A stretch of DNA of 64,000 nucleotides, taken from Vicinamibacteria bacterium (GTDB lineage: Bacteria > Acidobacteriota > Vicinamibacteria > Fen-336). The notes under the pieces were generated by a model. It was not told where the DNA came from, ran no database searches, and was given only the letters and a program-made list of their open reading frames with translations. Each line of letters opens with the position of its first letter. Positions within the stretch are counted from its first letter, which is position 1. The translations under genes were made by a program, and so were the position numbers. The stretch is from positions 223,332 through 287,331 of the forward strand of contig JAMQGV010000048.1 in NCBI GenBank assembly GCA_025994075.1, in the 5' to 3' direction. Of the stretch, positions 43,583 to 52,629 are shown in pieces.

Positions 43583-44577
43583 GCCGCAAGCGGGTCCACG
43601 TGCTGTTCACGGGCGGCACCATCTCGATGCGGATCGATCCCGGCACGGGCGCCGCCGTGCCCGCGCTCTCCGGCGAGGAGATCGTGTCGCGGGTCAGCGG
43701 CCTTCGCCGCGAGGCGCGGCTCACGCTCGAGGACTACGCCCGCCTGCCCGGGCCCCATGTGACGCCCAACTGGATGTGGCGCCTGCGCGGCCGCGTCGCC
43801 CAGATCCTGGAGGACCCCGACGTCGACGGGCTCGTCATCACCCACGGCACGGACACTCTCGAGGAGACCGCGTTCCTGCTCGACCTGACGCTGCCGAGCG
43901 AGAAACCGGTCGTGTTCTGCGGCGCGATGCGCACCTCGTCCGAGCCGGGCTGGGACGGCCCCGCCAACCTGATGACCGCGGTGCGCACCGCGGTGTCCGA
44001 CGGCGCCCGCGGCCGCGGCGTGCTGGTGGCGGTCGGCGAGCAGGTGTGGGCGGGCTGCGAGGTGCGCAAGTGGCACACCTCCAACCTCGACGCCTTCCGC
44101 AGCCCGTACGGACCACTGGCCGTCGTCGCCCGCGGCAACGTCGTCTTCCGGCGCCCGCCTTCGCGGCCCACCGTGATCCCCGCCCGCCGCGTCGTCTGCG
44201 AGGTGGATCTCCACACGACCGCCACCGGCACCGACGACCGGCTGATCCGCGCCTCGATCGAGCGCGGAGCGCGCGGCCTGGTGATCGAGGGCAGCGGCTG
44301 CGGCAACCTGCCGCCCGCGGTGCTGCCGGGGCTGCGAGCCGCGCTCGCCGCCCGGATCCCGGTAGTGCTCGTCTCGCGCTGCGGCGAGGGCACCGTGATG
44401 CCGACCTACGGCTACGAGGGCGGCGGCCAGAAGCTGCGCGAGATGGGCCTCATCTTCGGCGGCGACCTGACCGGGCCCAAGGCCCGGATCAAGCTGATGG
44501 TCGCGCTCGGCGTCGCGTCCGAGGCCTCGGACATCCGCCCCTGGTTCGAGTCCCCGGACCTCGACGGCGGCCTCTAG
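43579..44577 (+). CDS. L-asparaginase family protein
   Basis: Amidohydrolase that converts asparagine to aspartate and ammonia. The nucleophile Thr is in LFTGGTISM near residue 12, and the second catalytic set is in VITHGTDTLEETAFLLDL. A missing signal peptide suggests a cytoplasmic (type I-like) enzyme. Length 332 aa. ATG overlaps the transporter stop, so it ends the long rplM-to-asparaginase gene run. A convergent gene follows after 74 bases with no obvious terminator. Confidence 0.9.
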   Translation: MSRKRVHVLFTGGTISMRIDPGTGAAVPALSGEEIVSRVSGLRREARLTLEDYARLPGPHVTPNWMWRLRGRVAQILEDPDVDGLVITHGTDTLEETAFLLDLTLPSEKPVVFCGAMRTSSEPGWDGPANLMTAVRTAVSDGARGRGVLVAVGEQVWAGCEVRKWHTSNLDAFRSPYGPLAVVARGNVVFRRPPSRPTVIPARRVVCEVDLHTTATGTDDRLIRASIERGARGLVIEGSGCGNLPPAVLPGLRAALAARIPVVLVSRCGEGTVMPTYGYEGGGQKLREMGLIFGGDLTGPKARIKLMVALGVASEASDIRPWFESPDLDGGL

Positions 44578-44651
44578 GCCGCGCTCACAGCTTTCCCACC
44601 GGCGCCCCACAACCTTTCCACAGCTTCTTCACCGATCCGTCCACAGGGAGG

Positions 44652-45722
44652 TCAGCGGGAAGCGAGGTCGCGGGCGGACGGCAGGCCCGGCAGGCCACGC
44701 GAGAGGCGGGCGGCGCGCAGGACCGCCTGGGCCAGCACGTCGGCGGCGATGGACCCGACGACGAGTTCCGGCTGCGCGATCTCGAGCTGCCCCGTGCTCA
44801 GCGCGAACACGGTGTCGCCGTCCCACGGCGTGTGCACGGGCGCGATCGTGCGGGCGAGACCGTCGTGCGCCATCAGCGCGACGCGACCGAGGCCGGCCTT
44901 CGGCAGCTTCGCGTTCGTGGCGACCACCGCGAGCGTCGTCGCTTCGCCGAGCTTCAGCGCGCCCGGCCGCAGCCCCGCGCGCAGCGCAGCCACGATGCCG
45001 CGCGGGCGGCGGCCGTCGTCGGTGCGCGCCCCGGCGATCGGGAGCCCCGTGGCGGGGTCGATCACGTCGCCCGCGGCGTTGACCGCGGCCAGCGCCGCGA
45101 CGACCAGGCCGTCGGCCCCTCGCCAAGACGCGGTGCCGATGCCGGCCTTCATCGCCCGCGCGAAGCCGAACAGCTTGCCGACCGTGGCGCCCGCGCCCGC
45201 GCCCACGTCACCCTCGACGACCGGGCCGGCACTCGCGGCCTCCGCCGCCGCCAGGCCTGCCGCGGCGTCGGGGCGGATCCGCCAGTCGCCCACGGCCAGG
45301 TCGAACAGGATCGCGGCGGGCACGATCGGCACCTTGCCAGGGCCGACCGGGTAGCCGATCTCCTTGCCCTCCAGATAGCGGACCACGCCGGACGCCGCGT
45401 CGAGGCCGAAGGCGCTGCCACCCGCGAGCACGATCGCATGCACGCGGTCCATCATGTTGAGCGGGTCGAGCAGCGCGGTCTCGCGGGTGCCGGGCGCGCC
45501 GCCGCGCACGTCGACGGCGCACAGCGCGCCCTCCTCGGCCAGCACCACCGTGCAGCCCGTGGGCCGGCGCGGGTCCGTGAAATGGCCGACCTTCAGCCCC
45601 GCGACGTCGGTCAGCCCGCCCGCCGGGGCATCTTCGTCGCCGCCTGCCGTCCCGGCGGCCGAACCCGCGAGGCCCGCCGCGCCGACAGCACCGACGAAGT
45701 GGCGTCGCGACACGCCCGTCAC
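44652..45722 (-). CDS. P1 family peptidase (S58, DmpA/NylC-like) with Tat signal
   Basis: Self-processing N-terminal-nucleophile hydrolase family that includes DmpA aminopeptidase and NylC. Family blocks are LTDVAGLKVGHFTD, GCTVVLAEEGALCAVDVRGG, HAIVLAGGSAFGLDAASGVV and TTLAVVATNAKLPK, where cleavage and the nucleophile Ser/Thr are expected. Which Thr acts here is not certain. A twin-arginine signal (SRRHFVGAVGAAGLAG) indicates export after folding. Length 356 aa. The ATG at 45722 overlaps the dGTPase-like stop. Confidence 0.88.
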   Translation of the reverse strand: MTGVSRRHFVGAVGAAGLAGSAAGTAGGDEDAPAGGLTDVAGLKVGHFTDPRRPTGCTVVLAEEGALCAVDVRGGAPGTRETALLDPLNMMDRVHAIVLAGGSAFGLDAASGVVRYLEGKEIGYPVGPGKVPIVPAAILFDLAVGDWRIRPDAAAGLAAAEAASAGPVVEGDVGAGAGATVGKLFGFARAMKAGIGTASWRGADGLVVAALAAVNAAGDVIDPATGLPIAGARTDDGRRPRGIVAALRAGLRPGALKLGEATTLAVVATNAKLPKAGLGRVALMAHDGLARTIAPVHTPWDGDTVFALSTGQLEIAQPELVVGSIAADVLAQAVLRAARLSRGLPGLPSARDLASR

Positions 45723-46876
45723 ACCTTCACCATCGGGTCGAACAGCCGCCGGTGCTCGTCGAGGGCGAAGCGGTCGGTCATGCCGGCGATGTAGTCGCAG
45801 ACGACGCGGTGCCCGCCCTCGCGCTCCATGCGCTCCAGGTAGCGTGGCGGCATCAGCCGCGGTTCGCCGACGTAGGCCGCGAACAGGTCGCGCAGGATGC
45901 GGCCCGCCTTCTCGCCCATGCGCACCACCCGCCAGTGTCGATACATGTTCTGGAACAGGAACGCCTTCAGCTCGCGGACCCGCTCGGCCATCGGCTCCGA
46001 GTAGCCGACCAGCCGGCCGCCGGCCTGGCGCGCGTCCTCGACGCTGCGTACCCCGCTCGTCTCGATCCGCGCGACGCTCGCGTCCATCAGGTCCTGGGTG
46101 CAGCGGTCGATGATCGTGCGCACCACCCGGTGCCGCTGCAGCCGCTCGTCGTGCAGGCCGCGCGCGATCGCCTCGTCGTGGGCCTCGCGGAAGAGGTCCA
46201 CGGCGCGGATCTGCTCGACCGTGAACATCCCGGAGGCGAGGCCGTCGTCGACGTCGTGGTTGTTGTAGGCGATCTCGTCGACGAAGTCGACGAGCTGGGC
46301 CTCGAGCGTCGGCGCCTCGCCCGGCAGGTACTCCGCGGGCGCGTGGGCGTCGCTGTCGGGCCGGTGCTTGATGATGCCCTCGCGCACTTCCCAGGTCAGG
46401 TTGAGGCCGGGGAACTCGGGGTAGCGCTCCTCGAGGTGCTCGAGGATGCGCAGCGTCTGGCGGTTGTGCTCGAAGCCGCCGTGGTCGCGCATCAGCTCGT
46501 CCATCACCCGCTCGCCCGAGTGGCCGAACGGGGTGTGGCCGAGGTCGTGGCCGAGCACGAGCGTCTCGGTCAGCTCCTCGTTGACCCCCATCGCCCGGGC
46601 CACGGTGCGCCCGATCTGCGCACCCTCCAGGCTGTGGGTGAGGCGGGTCCGGTAGTTGTCGCCCTCGTGGTTGACGAAGACCTGGGTCTTGTACTCGAGG
46701 CGGCGGAACGAGGAGGAGTGGATCACCCGGTCGCGGTCGCGCTGGAAGCGGGTGCGCATCCAGTGCTCCGCTTCCGGGTGGCGGCGGCCGCGACTGCGGC
46801 CGCTCTTCATCGCGTACGGGGCGAGCCGCTCCTCCTCGAAGCGCTCCTGGGCGAGGCGATCGACGTGGCCGGGCAT
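45719..46876 (-). CDS. dgt: Deoxyguanosinetriphosphate triphosphohydrolase-like protein
   Basis: HD-domain dNTPase that removes triphosphate from deoxynucleotides. Metal-binding residues are clear: His81 in RLTHSLEGAQIGR, His110-Asp111 in LGHDLGHTPFGHSGE, and a later DEIAYNNHDVDDGL. Length (385 aa) and sequence match the 'dGTPase-like' type 2 group. TAGAAT lies seven bases before the ATG with no ribosome site, suggesting a leaderless message. It is co-transcribed with the P1 peptidase. Confidence 0.93.
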   Translation of the reverse strand: MPGHVDRLAQERFEEERLAPYAMKSGRSRGRRHPEAEHWMRTRFQRDRDRVIHSSSFRRLEYKTQVFVNHEGDNYRTRLTHSLEGAQIGRTVARAMGVNEELTETLVLGHDLGHTPFGHSGERVMDELMRDHGGFEHNRQTLRILEHLEERYPEFPGLNLTWEVREGIIKHRPDSDAHAPAEYLPGEAPTLEAQLVDFVDEIAYNNHDVDDGLASGMFTVEQIRAVDLFREAHDEAIARGLHDERLQRHRVVRTIIDRCTQDLMDASVARIETSGVRSVEDARQAGGRLVGYSEPMAERVRELKAFLFQNMYRHWRVVRMGEKAGRILRDLFAAYVGEPRLMPPRYLERMEREGGHRVVCDYIAGMTDRFALDEHRRLFDPMVKV

Positions 46877-46912
46877 CCCGCTGATTCTATCGGGGCCCGC
46901 TGCCGCCGCCGG

Positions 46913-47611
46913 TCAGCGGCCCGCGTCGAGGCGCGCCAGTTCGCCCAGGTTGAAGGCCAGGATGCAGTTCGACAGGAAGCTCGTCGCGAACACGCCGATG
47001 CAACAGAGCAGGATCCCGAACTGGGCGAGGAAGCCCGCCACCAGCATCGCGGCCAGCGTCAGCAGGTAGTTGACCAGGTGGCGCTTGATGAAGGCCAGGA
47101 TCTCGCCGAACTCGAAGGCGGACCCGAATCGCCCGGAGAGCGAGACCCGGAGCATGGCGGCCGGGGTCCACACCCAGAGGCCGAGGCTCATCAGGAACAC
47201 GAAGCCGTAGAAGGCGAACATCCCGATCACCATCACGGCGCCGCCCGCCGCCCCGCCGTTGTCGCCGCCGAGCATCGGGCCGAGGAAGGCCATCATGCAG
47301 AAGAAGGGCGAGGCCAGGATCGCGACGCCGAGCGCGTAGGCGAGATAGGCCCCGATCGGGGCCAGTCCGTCGGAGAAGATCCCGCCCAGGTCGTCCCACT
47401 CGGGCAGCGGCCGCGGCGCGCCGTTCGCGACGTTGCGGATCGTGCGCACCATGTAGCCCACGACGAAGAACACCCCGATCAGCAGCGCGCTCAGCAGCGC
47501 GAACACGCCGCCGATCGCGATCTTCTTGATCCAGTCCGGGTCCTCGAAGGCGAAGGTGAAGGCGCGGCCGAACTCGAAGGGGCGCTGGGAACCGTAGGCG
47601 GGGCTGCTCAT
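46913..47611 (-). CDS. DUF4013 membrane protein
   Basis: Integral membrane protein of 232 aa with four to five helices and the DUF4013 pattern: FGRAFTFAFEDPDWIKKIAI near the start, GYMVRTIRNVANGAPRPLPE, and a repeated helix pair ending in SNCILAFNLGELARLD. No known function. A strong promoter (47620-47648) sits only eight bases from the ATG. Confidence 0.85.
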   Translation of the reverse strand: MSSPAYGSQRPFEFGRAFTFAFEDPDWIKKIAIGGVFALLSALLIGVFFVVGYMVRTIRNVANGAPRPLPEWDDLGGIFSDGLAPIGAYLAYALGVAILASPFFCMMAFLGPMLGGDNGGAAGGAVMVIGMFAFYGFVFLMSLGLWVWTPAAMLRVSLSGRFGSAFEFGEILAFIKRHLVNYLLTLAAMLVAGFLAQFGILLCCIGVFATSFLSNCILAFNLGELARLDAGR

Positions 47612-47619
47612 GATGGCGG

Positions 47620-47648
47620 ACTGTAGGACCGCCCCGGCCCGCGGTCAA
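47620..47648 (-). promoter_or_regulatory. Promoter of the DUF4013 gene, leaderless
   Basis: On the minus strand TTGACC (47648-47643), a 17-base spacer and TACAGT (47625-47620), with eight bases to the ATG at 47611. Transcription should begin at or very near the start codon. Confidence 0.65.
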
Positions 47649-47752
47649 CCTCCCGCTTGACGTTTGTTTACCGCCTCCGGCCGTAACGCGGGGCCCCGGC
47701 TCCCGTCCAAGCGGTCGAGAGCGGCCCCGGGGCGGGCCGGAGGAGGACGAAG

Positions 47753-48106
47753 GTGAGCAGCGCCGCGGTCCGGCTGACGGCCGGCAACTGGGAGCAGGAG
47801 GTCGTCCAGTCCGACCTCCCCGTGTTCGTGGACTTCGGGGCGTCGTGGTGCCCGCCGTGCCGGGCGATCGCGCCGATCGTCGATGCCCTGGCGGTCGAGT
47901 ACGCCGGCCGGGTCAAGGTGGCGACCGTCGACATCGACGAAGAACCGGAGCTGGCGGAGCGCTTCGGCATCCAGTCGGTGCCGACGCTGGCGGTGTTCCG
48001 TGGCAGCGAGGTCGTCGACGGCCGCCTCGGCGCCGCACCGAAGGCGGTGTTGAAGGAGATGCTGGACGGCGTCCTGGCCGCGGTGCCGGCCGCCGTCCGC
48101 GCCTGA
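47753..48106 (+). CDS. trxA: Thioredoxin
   Basis: Small disulfide reductase (117 aa) of the thioredoxin fold. The active site is W-C33-P-P-C36, with VDFGASWCPPC and the cis-Pro loop FGIQSVPTLAVF. The second active-site position is Pro instead of the usual Gly (WCGPC), a change also seen in some thioredoxins. No signal peptide, so cytoplasmic. GTG start at 47753 with a GGAGGAGG site. It is divergent from DUF4013. Confidence 0.92.
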   Translation: MSSAAVRLTAGNWEQEVVQSDLPVFVDFGASWCPPCRAIAPIVDALAVEYAGRVKVATVDIDEEPELAERFGIQSVPTLAVFRGSEVVDGRLGAAPKAVLKEMLDGVLAAVPAAVRA

Positions 48107-48154
48107 GGGGCTTCGCCGGGCGTCGCCAGCGGGGTGGGCTAGAGTGAAGCGGTC

Positions 48155-48703
48155 ATGGTCGACGCCCCGCTGCGCGACGCGCTGGCGCACCTGCTGCGCG
48201 ACGAGGGCGACCGCCTGTTCGGGCTGGCCCTGCGCGTGACACGCGATCCCGACCTCGCGCGCGACGCGGTGCAGTCGGCCTTCGCCGCAGCCCTCGCCTC
48301 CGCCGACGGCTTCCGGGGCGACGCGGCGTTGTCGACCTGGCTGTACCGGATCACCTACAACAAGGCTGTCGACGCGCTGCGGGCGCGCGCCCGCGAGGTT
48401 CCCCTCCCGGAGGACGATGAGCCGCTCGACGCGCCCGGGCTCGCCCACGCGCCATCGCCGTGGGCCGACCCGGAGCGCGCGCTGGACGGTCGCCGGCTGC
48501 GCGCCGAACTCGAGGCGGCGCTGATCGAGCTGACCCCTTTGCAGCGCGCGGTGTTCGACCTGCGGGAAGTCGAGGGACTGCCGACCAGCGAGGTCGCGAC
48601 GCGCCTGGGGCTCGGCGAAGGCGCGGTGCGGGCCCAGCTTCACCGCGCCCGGCTGCGGCTGCGGGCGCGGCTCGGGTCGCGGTCGGCGAAGGAGGAGCGG
48701 TGA
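48155..48703 (+). CDS. ECF-type RNA polymerase sigma factor, second
   Basis: Sigma-70 family factor of 182 aa. Region 2 reads GDRLFGLALRVTRDPDLARD, AVQSAFAAALASADGF, STWLYRITYNKAVDALRAR; region 4 reads ELTPLQRAVFDLREVEGLPT then SEVATRLGLGEGAVRAQLHR. TAGAGT lies nine bases before the ATG (leaderless geometry). Its partner anti-sigma gene overlaps its end. The regulon cannot be inferred; thioredoxin just upstream hints at redox stress but has its own start. Confidence 0.92.
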   Translation: MVDAPLRDALAHLLRDEGDRLFGLALRVTRDPDLARDAVQSAFAAALASADGFRGDAALSTWLYRITYNKAVDALRARAREVPLPEDDEPLDAPGLAHAPSPWADPERALDGRRLRAELEAALIELTPLQRAVFDLREVEGLPTSEVATRLGLGEGAVRAQLHRARLRLRARLGSRSAKEER

Positions 48704-48927
48704 ACTGCGAAGAGCTGCTGACCCGCCTGACCGACTACTCGGAGGGCGCCGCGGACGCGGACCTCTGCGCGGCGATCGAGCGGCACCTGCGCGAGTGCAC
48801 GAACTGCGAGGGGGTGCGCGCCGACCTGGAGCGTCTCTCCCGGCTGTGTCGCACGTGCGATCCCCCGCGCCTGCCCGACGACGCCCGGGCTGACATCGAG
48901 CGGCTCCTGCGGGGGGACCCGCGCTAG
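48700..48927 (+). CDS. Short zinc-finger anti-sigma factor
   Basis: Tiny 75-residue soluble protein with H-x3-C-x2-C zinc motif (HLRECTNC near residues 28-35) of the ZAS/zf-HC2 family, plus an extra CRTC pair near residues 51-54. Unlike most partners it has no transmembrane segment. The GTG start overlaps the sigma stop (GTGA). Its TAG stop shares the CTAG with the convergent serine hydrolase gene. Confidence 0.85.
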   Translation: MNCEELLTRLTDYSEGAADADLCAAIERHLRECTNCEGVRADLERLSRLCRTCDPPRLPDDARADIERLLRGDPR

Positions 48928-50348
48928 CGGCGTTCGTCGCCGAAGTCGGCGACCCTTCCGTCGGCGGTGAGGTAGAAGCGGTAGGCGTGGCGCGTCCGCT
49001 CCGTCTCCAGGACGTAGTGGGCGATGCGGGTCACGCGCTCTCCCCGGCGGTCGAGCGGCCGGGCGGCGAGGTCGTCGTCCTCGAGCCACTCGAAGCGCTT
49101 CAGCCCCGCGAGCTGTCGGACGACCTGCAGCCGGGCCCCCGTCTCTCGCGCGCTGCCGGACGCGGTGGCAGCGAGCCCCGTTCCCATCGCCGGGTCGACC
49201 CGGAAATCCGACCACGCCTTCAGCACCGAGCGCAGCCGCGCTGCGCGCTGCGGGTCCGCCTCCGGGCGCGAGGCCGCGGGGTCCGGCAGGCGCAGCGCCG
49301 GCACGATCCGCCCGGCGATCTCGTGGGCGATCGCCTCGACCCGCGCGCCGGCGACGTTCGCCAGCACCGACACCATCAGCCCGTCGTCCACGTATAGGGA
49401 GATCGCCGCGCGGAAGCCCTGCCACGAGCCGCCGTGCTCGATCAGCCGCCGCCCCCGCTGCTCCGTCACGTCCCAGCCGAAGCCGTAGTGGAAGCTCCCC
49501 CCCGAGCTGAGCGCGACAGGCGTCCACCACGCCTCGTAGGCTGCGGCGCTCATCAGCTTCCGCCCGCGCAGCCCCGCCTCCCACGCCGCCAGATCGCGCA
49601 CGGTGAAGTAGAGCGCGCCGTCGCCGAGGCTGTTGGCCGACGGCGACACCCACTCCTGGTTGAACAGCGTGCCCTCGCGGTCGCGGCGGTAGCCCGCGGC
49701 GCGACCCGGCACGATGTCCGCCTCGCTGATCATGCGCGCGGTCTTCATGCCGAGCGGGGCGAACACGCGTTCCTTCAGGAACTCCGACCAGTGCTTGCCC
49801 GCCAGCTTCGAGGTCAGCAGGCCGAGCACGAGGTAGCCGGTGTTCGAGTAGCTCCACTGCGCGCCGGGCTCGAACTCCAGCGGCACCTTCTGCATCACCG
49901 CCAGCAGCTCGGCCTCGGTGTAGTCGCGTCGCAGGTCGAGCTCCTCGTCCCCGTAGTCCTTGAGCCCCGAGGTGTGGCTCAGCAGGTGGCGGACGCGGAT
50001 CCGGTGCCAGCTCGACGGGCTGCCCGGGAAGTGCTTCACGAGCGGGTCGTCGAGCTGCAGCTTCCCTTCGTCCGCCAGCAGAAGCACGGCCATCGCGGTG
50101 AACTGCTTCCCGACCGATCCCGACTGGAACACGGTGTCGGCGGTGACCGGCACCTGCAGCTCGACGTTCGCGAGCCCGTAGCCCTGCAGCCGGGGCGGCG
50201 CCCCGTCCCGCACGACCGCGATCGCGAGCCCGGGAATCTGCTGCTCCTTCATCGCGGCAGCGACGACGTCGTCCACCTCGTCGGCGTGGACAGCGGTCGC
50301 GAGGAACGGGAGCAGGGCGAGGGCGAGGAGCGACCGCGGGAAGCGCAT
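48924..50348 (-). CDS. Exported serine hydrolase, beta-lactamase class C family
   Basis: Penicillin-binding-protein-like hydrolase of 474 aa. A signal peptide (MRFPRSLLALALLPFLATAV) is followed by the catalytic Ser78-x-x-Lys81 (SVGK), the Tyr-x-Asn motif (WSYSNTGY) and the third motif region IEHGGSWQGF. A C-terminal domain of about 120 residues (SGSARETGARLQVVRQLAGL and onwards) resembles the DUF3471-like add-on common in such proteins. Substrate may be a peptide or ester; nothing indicates antibiotic resistance. The ATG at 50348 is preferred over upstream starts that would precede the signal peptide. TAGAAT lies five bases before it. Confidence 0.88.
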   Translation of the reverse strand: MRFPRSLLALALLPFLATAVHADEVDDVVAAAMKEQQIPGLAIAVVRDGAPPRLQGYGLANVELQVPVTADTVFQSGSVGKQFTAMAVLLLADEGKLQLDDPLVKHFPGSPSSWHRIRVRHLLSHTSGLKDYGDEELDLRRDYTEAELLAVMQKVPLEFEPGAQWSYSNTGYLVLGLLTSKLAGKHWSEFLKERVFAPLGMKTARMISEADIVPGRAAGYRRDREGTLFNQEWVSPSANSLGDGALYFTVRDLAAWEAGLRGRKLMSAAAYEAWWTPVALSSGGSFHYGFGWDVTEQRGRRLIEHGGSWQGFRAAISLYVDDGLMVSVLANVAGARVEAIAHEIAGRIVPALRLPDPAASRPEADPQRAARLRSVLKAWSDFRVDPAMGTGLAATASGSARETGARLQVVRQLAGLKRFEWLEDDDLAARPLDRRGERVTRIAHYVLETERTRHAYRFYLTADGRVADFGDERR

Positions 50349-50484
50349 GCGCGATTCTAGCGTCGCGCCCCGCGGCGTCCGCCGACGAAGTGATGGACCG
50401 CAGTTCGTGACCCGTGTGAACATCGCTCGATGTCCCTTCCTCCCGTCGCGAGGAACATGCAGGGACCAGGGGCTAGGAACGGGA

Positions 50485-51279
50485 TTGCGGAGAGACGCGG
50501 CGCTGGCGAGCGGTGACGACGGAGACGCCCGACTCTCGGTCGCCTATCAGGCGTTCATGCTCGTCGTCTGCGTCTACGCGATGGCGGCGCTCGCGGCCCA
50601 GCGCGTCCTCCCCCTGGACGCGGGCACGCGCGCGATCATCGACCTGGCCGACTGGGGCGTCTGCGCCCTGTTCTTCTTCGACTTCCTGTGGAACCTCTGG
50701 CGCGCCCCCAATCGCTGGCGCTACTTCGCGAGCTGGGGCTGGCTGGACCTGCTCTCTTCCATCCCCATGGTCGATGCGACTCGCTGGGGTCGGCTCGCGC
50801 GGGTCGCCCGCGTGATCCGCGTGCTGCGGGCCTTGCGGGCCGCCCGGATCCTGGCTTCGCTGATCATCCGTCGTCGCGCCGAGAGCTCGTTCCTCGCGGC
50901 CAGCCTGGTGGCGCTGCTCCTCGTGGTCTTCAGCAGCATCGCCGTCCTGCACTTCGAGGCCGATGCCGAGGGCAACATCAAGACCGGGGAGGATGCCTTC
51001 TGGTGGGCGCTCACCACGGTGACGACGGTCGGGTATGGCGACCGTTTCCCCGTGACCTCCGAGGGGCGATTGATCGCCGCGGTCCTCATGTGCGCGGGCG
51101 TCGGGCTCTTCGGCACCTTCTCGGGCTTCCTGGCGGCCTGGTTCCTCTCCCCGCCGGCTGGCAAGGAGGGCGAGAGGTCACTAGGGGAGGAGGTCGCGGC
51201 CCTGAGAACGGAAGTCGCCGACCTCCGGGGCACGCTGGCGCGCATCGAGGGCGCGGTGGTCGGAGAACGAGGCCCGTGA
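50485..51279 (+). CDS. Voltage-gated-type potassium channel
   Basis: Six-helix ion channel of 264 aa. S1-S3 occupy about residues 18-105. An S4-like segment has regularly spaced arginines (RLARVARVIRVLRALRAARI) near 110-130, and the pore loop holds the potassium selectivity filter TVGYGD at residues 181-186. A short C-terminal coiled coil (LGEEVAALRTEVADLRGTLA) may assemble tetramers. There is no ATG start. I propose TTG 50485 with AGGAAC upstream; upstream GTG codons near 50407 are the alternative. A tRNA-Ala follows on the other strand. Confidence 0.82.
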   Translation: MRRDAALASGDDGDARLSVAYQAFMLVVCVYAMAALAAQRVLPLDAGTRAIIDLADWGVCALFFFDFLWNLWRAPNRWRYFASWGWLDLLSSIPMVDATRWGRLARVARVIRVLRALRAARILASLIIRRRAESSFLAASLVALLLVVFSSIAVLHFEADAEGNIKTGEDAFWWALTTVTTVGYGDRFPVTSEGRLIAAVLMCAGVGLFGTFSGFLAAWFLSPPAGKEGERSLGEEVAALRTEVADLRGTLARIEGAVVGERGP

Positions 51280-51291
51280 CGAAGTGGCGAT

Positions 51292-51367
51292 TGGTGGACC
51301 GCGCCGGGATCGAACCGGCGACCTCCTGATTGCGAACCAGGCGCTCTCCCAGCTGAGCTAGCGGCCC
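51292..51367 (-). tRNA. tRNA-Ala (anticodon CGC)
   Basis: Cloverleaf on the minus strand: acceptor GGGCCGC/GCGGTCC (one G-T pair), D-arm GCTC...GAGC, anticodon stem CCTGG/TCAGG with loop TTCGCAA (anticodon CGC), T-arm GCCGG-TTCGATC-CCGGC, discriminator A and encoded CCA. It lies 13 bases from the end of the convergent channel gene. Confidence 0.95.
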
Positions 51368-51459
51368 ACAGCGGCGGGAAGGGAAATGTAGCAAAGCCCC
51401 GGACGCCGCGCAAGAGCGCGCGACGCCGGGGCTACTCGGGGCTCGAAAGGGCGGGGCCG

Positions 51460-52557
51460 CTACGCGTTCGTGCGCTGGAACTCCTTCATGAACGCCACGA
51501 GCGCTTCGGCCGCGGCCAGCGGCAGGGCGTTGTAGACGGAGGCGCGCAGGCCGCCCACCGAGCGGTGGCCCTTGAGGCCGTCGAGGCCCGCCGCCGTCGA
51601 CTCCTTCGCGAACTTCTTCTCCAGGTCCTCGGACGGGAGACGGAACGTGATGTTCATCAGCGAGCGGCTGTCCTTCGCCGCGTGGCCGCGGTAGAAGCCG
51701 CCGGAGGCGTCGATCACGTCGTAGATCATCCCGGCCTTGCGCTCGTTGTGCTTCTGAATCGCCGTCAGGCCGCCTTCGGCCAGCAGGTGCTCCAGCACCA
51801 GGCCCACGGCCCAGATCGCGAAGCAGGGCGGAGTGTTGTACATCGAGCCGTTCTTGGCGAACAGCGCGTAGTCCAGGCTCGCGGGCAGGTTCGCGGGCGT
51901 TCGCTCGAGCAGGTCCTTGCGGATGATCGTGATCACGACACCCGCCGGACCGACGTTCTTCTGCGCGCCGGCGTAGATCAGGCCGTACTTCGAGACGTCG
52001 ATCGGCCGCGACAGGAAGTCCGACGATGCGTCACAGACGAGCGGCACGCCGGCCGGCGCCGCCGGCTCCTCGCTCCACTCGGTGCCGTAGATCGTGTTGT
52101 TCGAGGTGAAGTGCAGGTAAGCCGCGTCGGCTGCGGCGTCGATCTCCGAGGCCTTCGGGATGCGCGCGAACTGCTCGCCCTCGGTGCTGCCGGCCACGCG
52201 GGCCGCTCCGCCCTTCTGGGCCTCTTTCAGCGCCGCCTTCGACCAGTGCCCGGTCAGCACGTAGTCGGCCGACTTCCCCGCCGGGCGCAGGTTGGCGGGC
52301 ACCATCGTGAACTGGTGCGTCGCGCCGCCCTGCAGGAACAGCACCGCGTAGCCGTCGGGGATGCCCAGCAGCTTGCGCAGGTCCGCCTCGGCCTTCTGGA
52401 TGATGGCCTCGAAGTGCGTCGACCGGTGGCTCATCTCGAGGATCGACATGCCGGCGCCCGCGGTGTCGACGATCTGCTCGCGGATGCGCTCGAGCACGGG
52501 CAGCGGCAGCACGGCCGGGCCGGCCGAGAAGTTGTGGACGCGGTGGGGGGTGGACAA
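51460..52557 (-). CDS. serC: Phosphoserine aminotransferase
   Basis: PLP enzyme of serine (and pyridoxine) synthesis that makes phosphoserine from 3-phosphohydroxypyruvate and glutamate. It has RVHNFSAGPAVLPLPVLERI at the N-terminus, MSILEMSHRSTHFEAII, FLQGGATHQFTMVPANL, the PLP-Lys motif YAGAQKNVGPAG near residue 195, and LMNITFRLPS. The TTG at 52557 is chosen since GGAGG lies six bases upstream and the length (365 aa) matches the family. Confidence 0.95.
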   Translation of the reverse strand: MSTPHRVHNFSAGPAVLPLPVLERIREQIVDTAGAGMSILEMSHRSTHFEAIIQKAEADLRKLLGIPDGYAVLFLQGGATHQFTMVPANLRPAGKSADYVLTGHWSKAALKEAQKGGAARVAGSTEGEQFARIPKASEIDAAADAAYLHFTSNNTIYGTEWSEEPAAPAGVPLVCDASSDFLSRPIDVSKYGLIYAGAQKNVGPAGVVITIIRKDLLERTPANLPASLDYALFAKNGSMYNTPPCFAIWAVGLVLEHLLAEGGLTAIQKHNERKAGMIYDVIDASGGFYRGHAAKDSRSLMNITFRLPSEDLEKKFAKESTAAGLDGLKGHRSVGGLRASVYNALPLAAAEALVAFMKEFQRTNA

Positions 52558-52629
52558 GGGGAACCTCCAGGAGGATCCGGCGCGCGGGGCGCATCGCGCC
52601 CGCCAGGGCGCGGCCGGCACCCGGGGATT

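Noticed and set aside
44578..44651. Terminator between the asparaginase gene and the convergent P1 peptidase gene
   Set aside because: No stem followed by a T-run on either strand.
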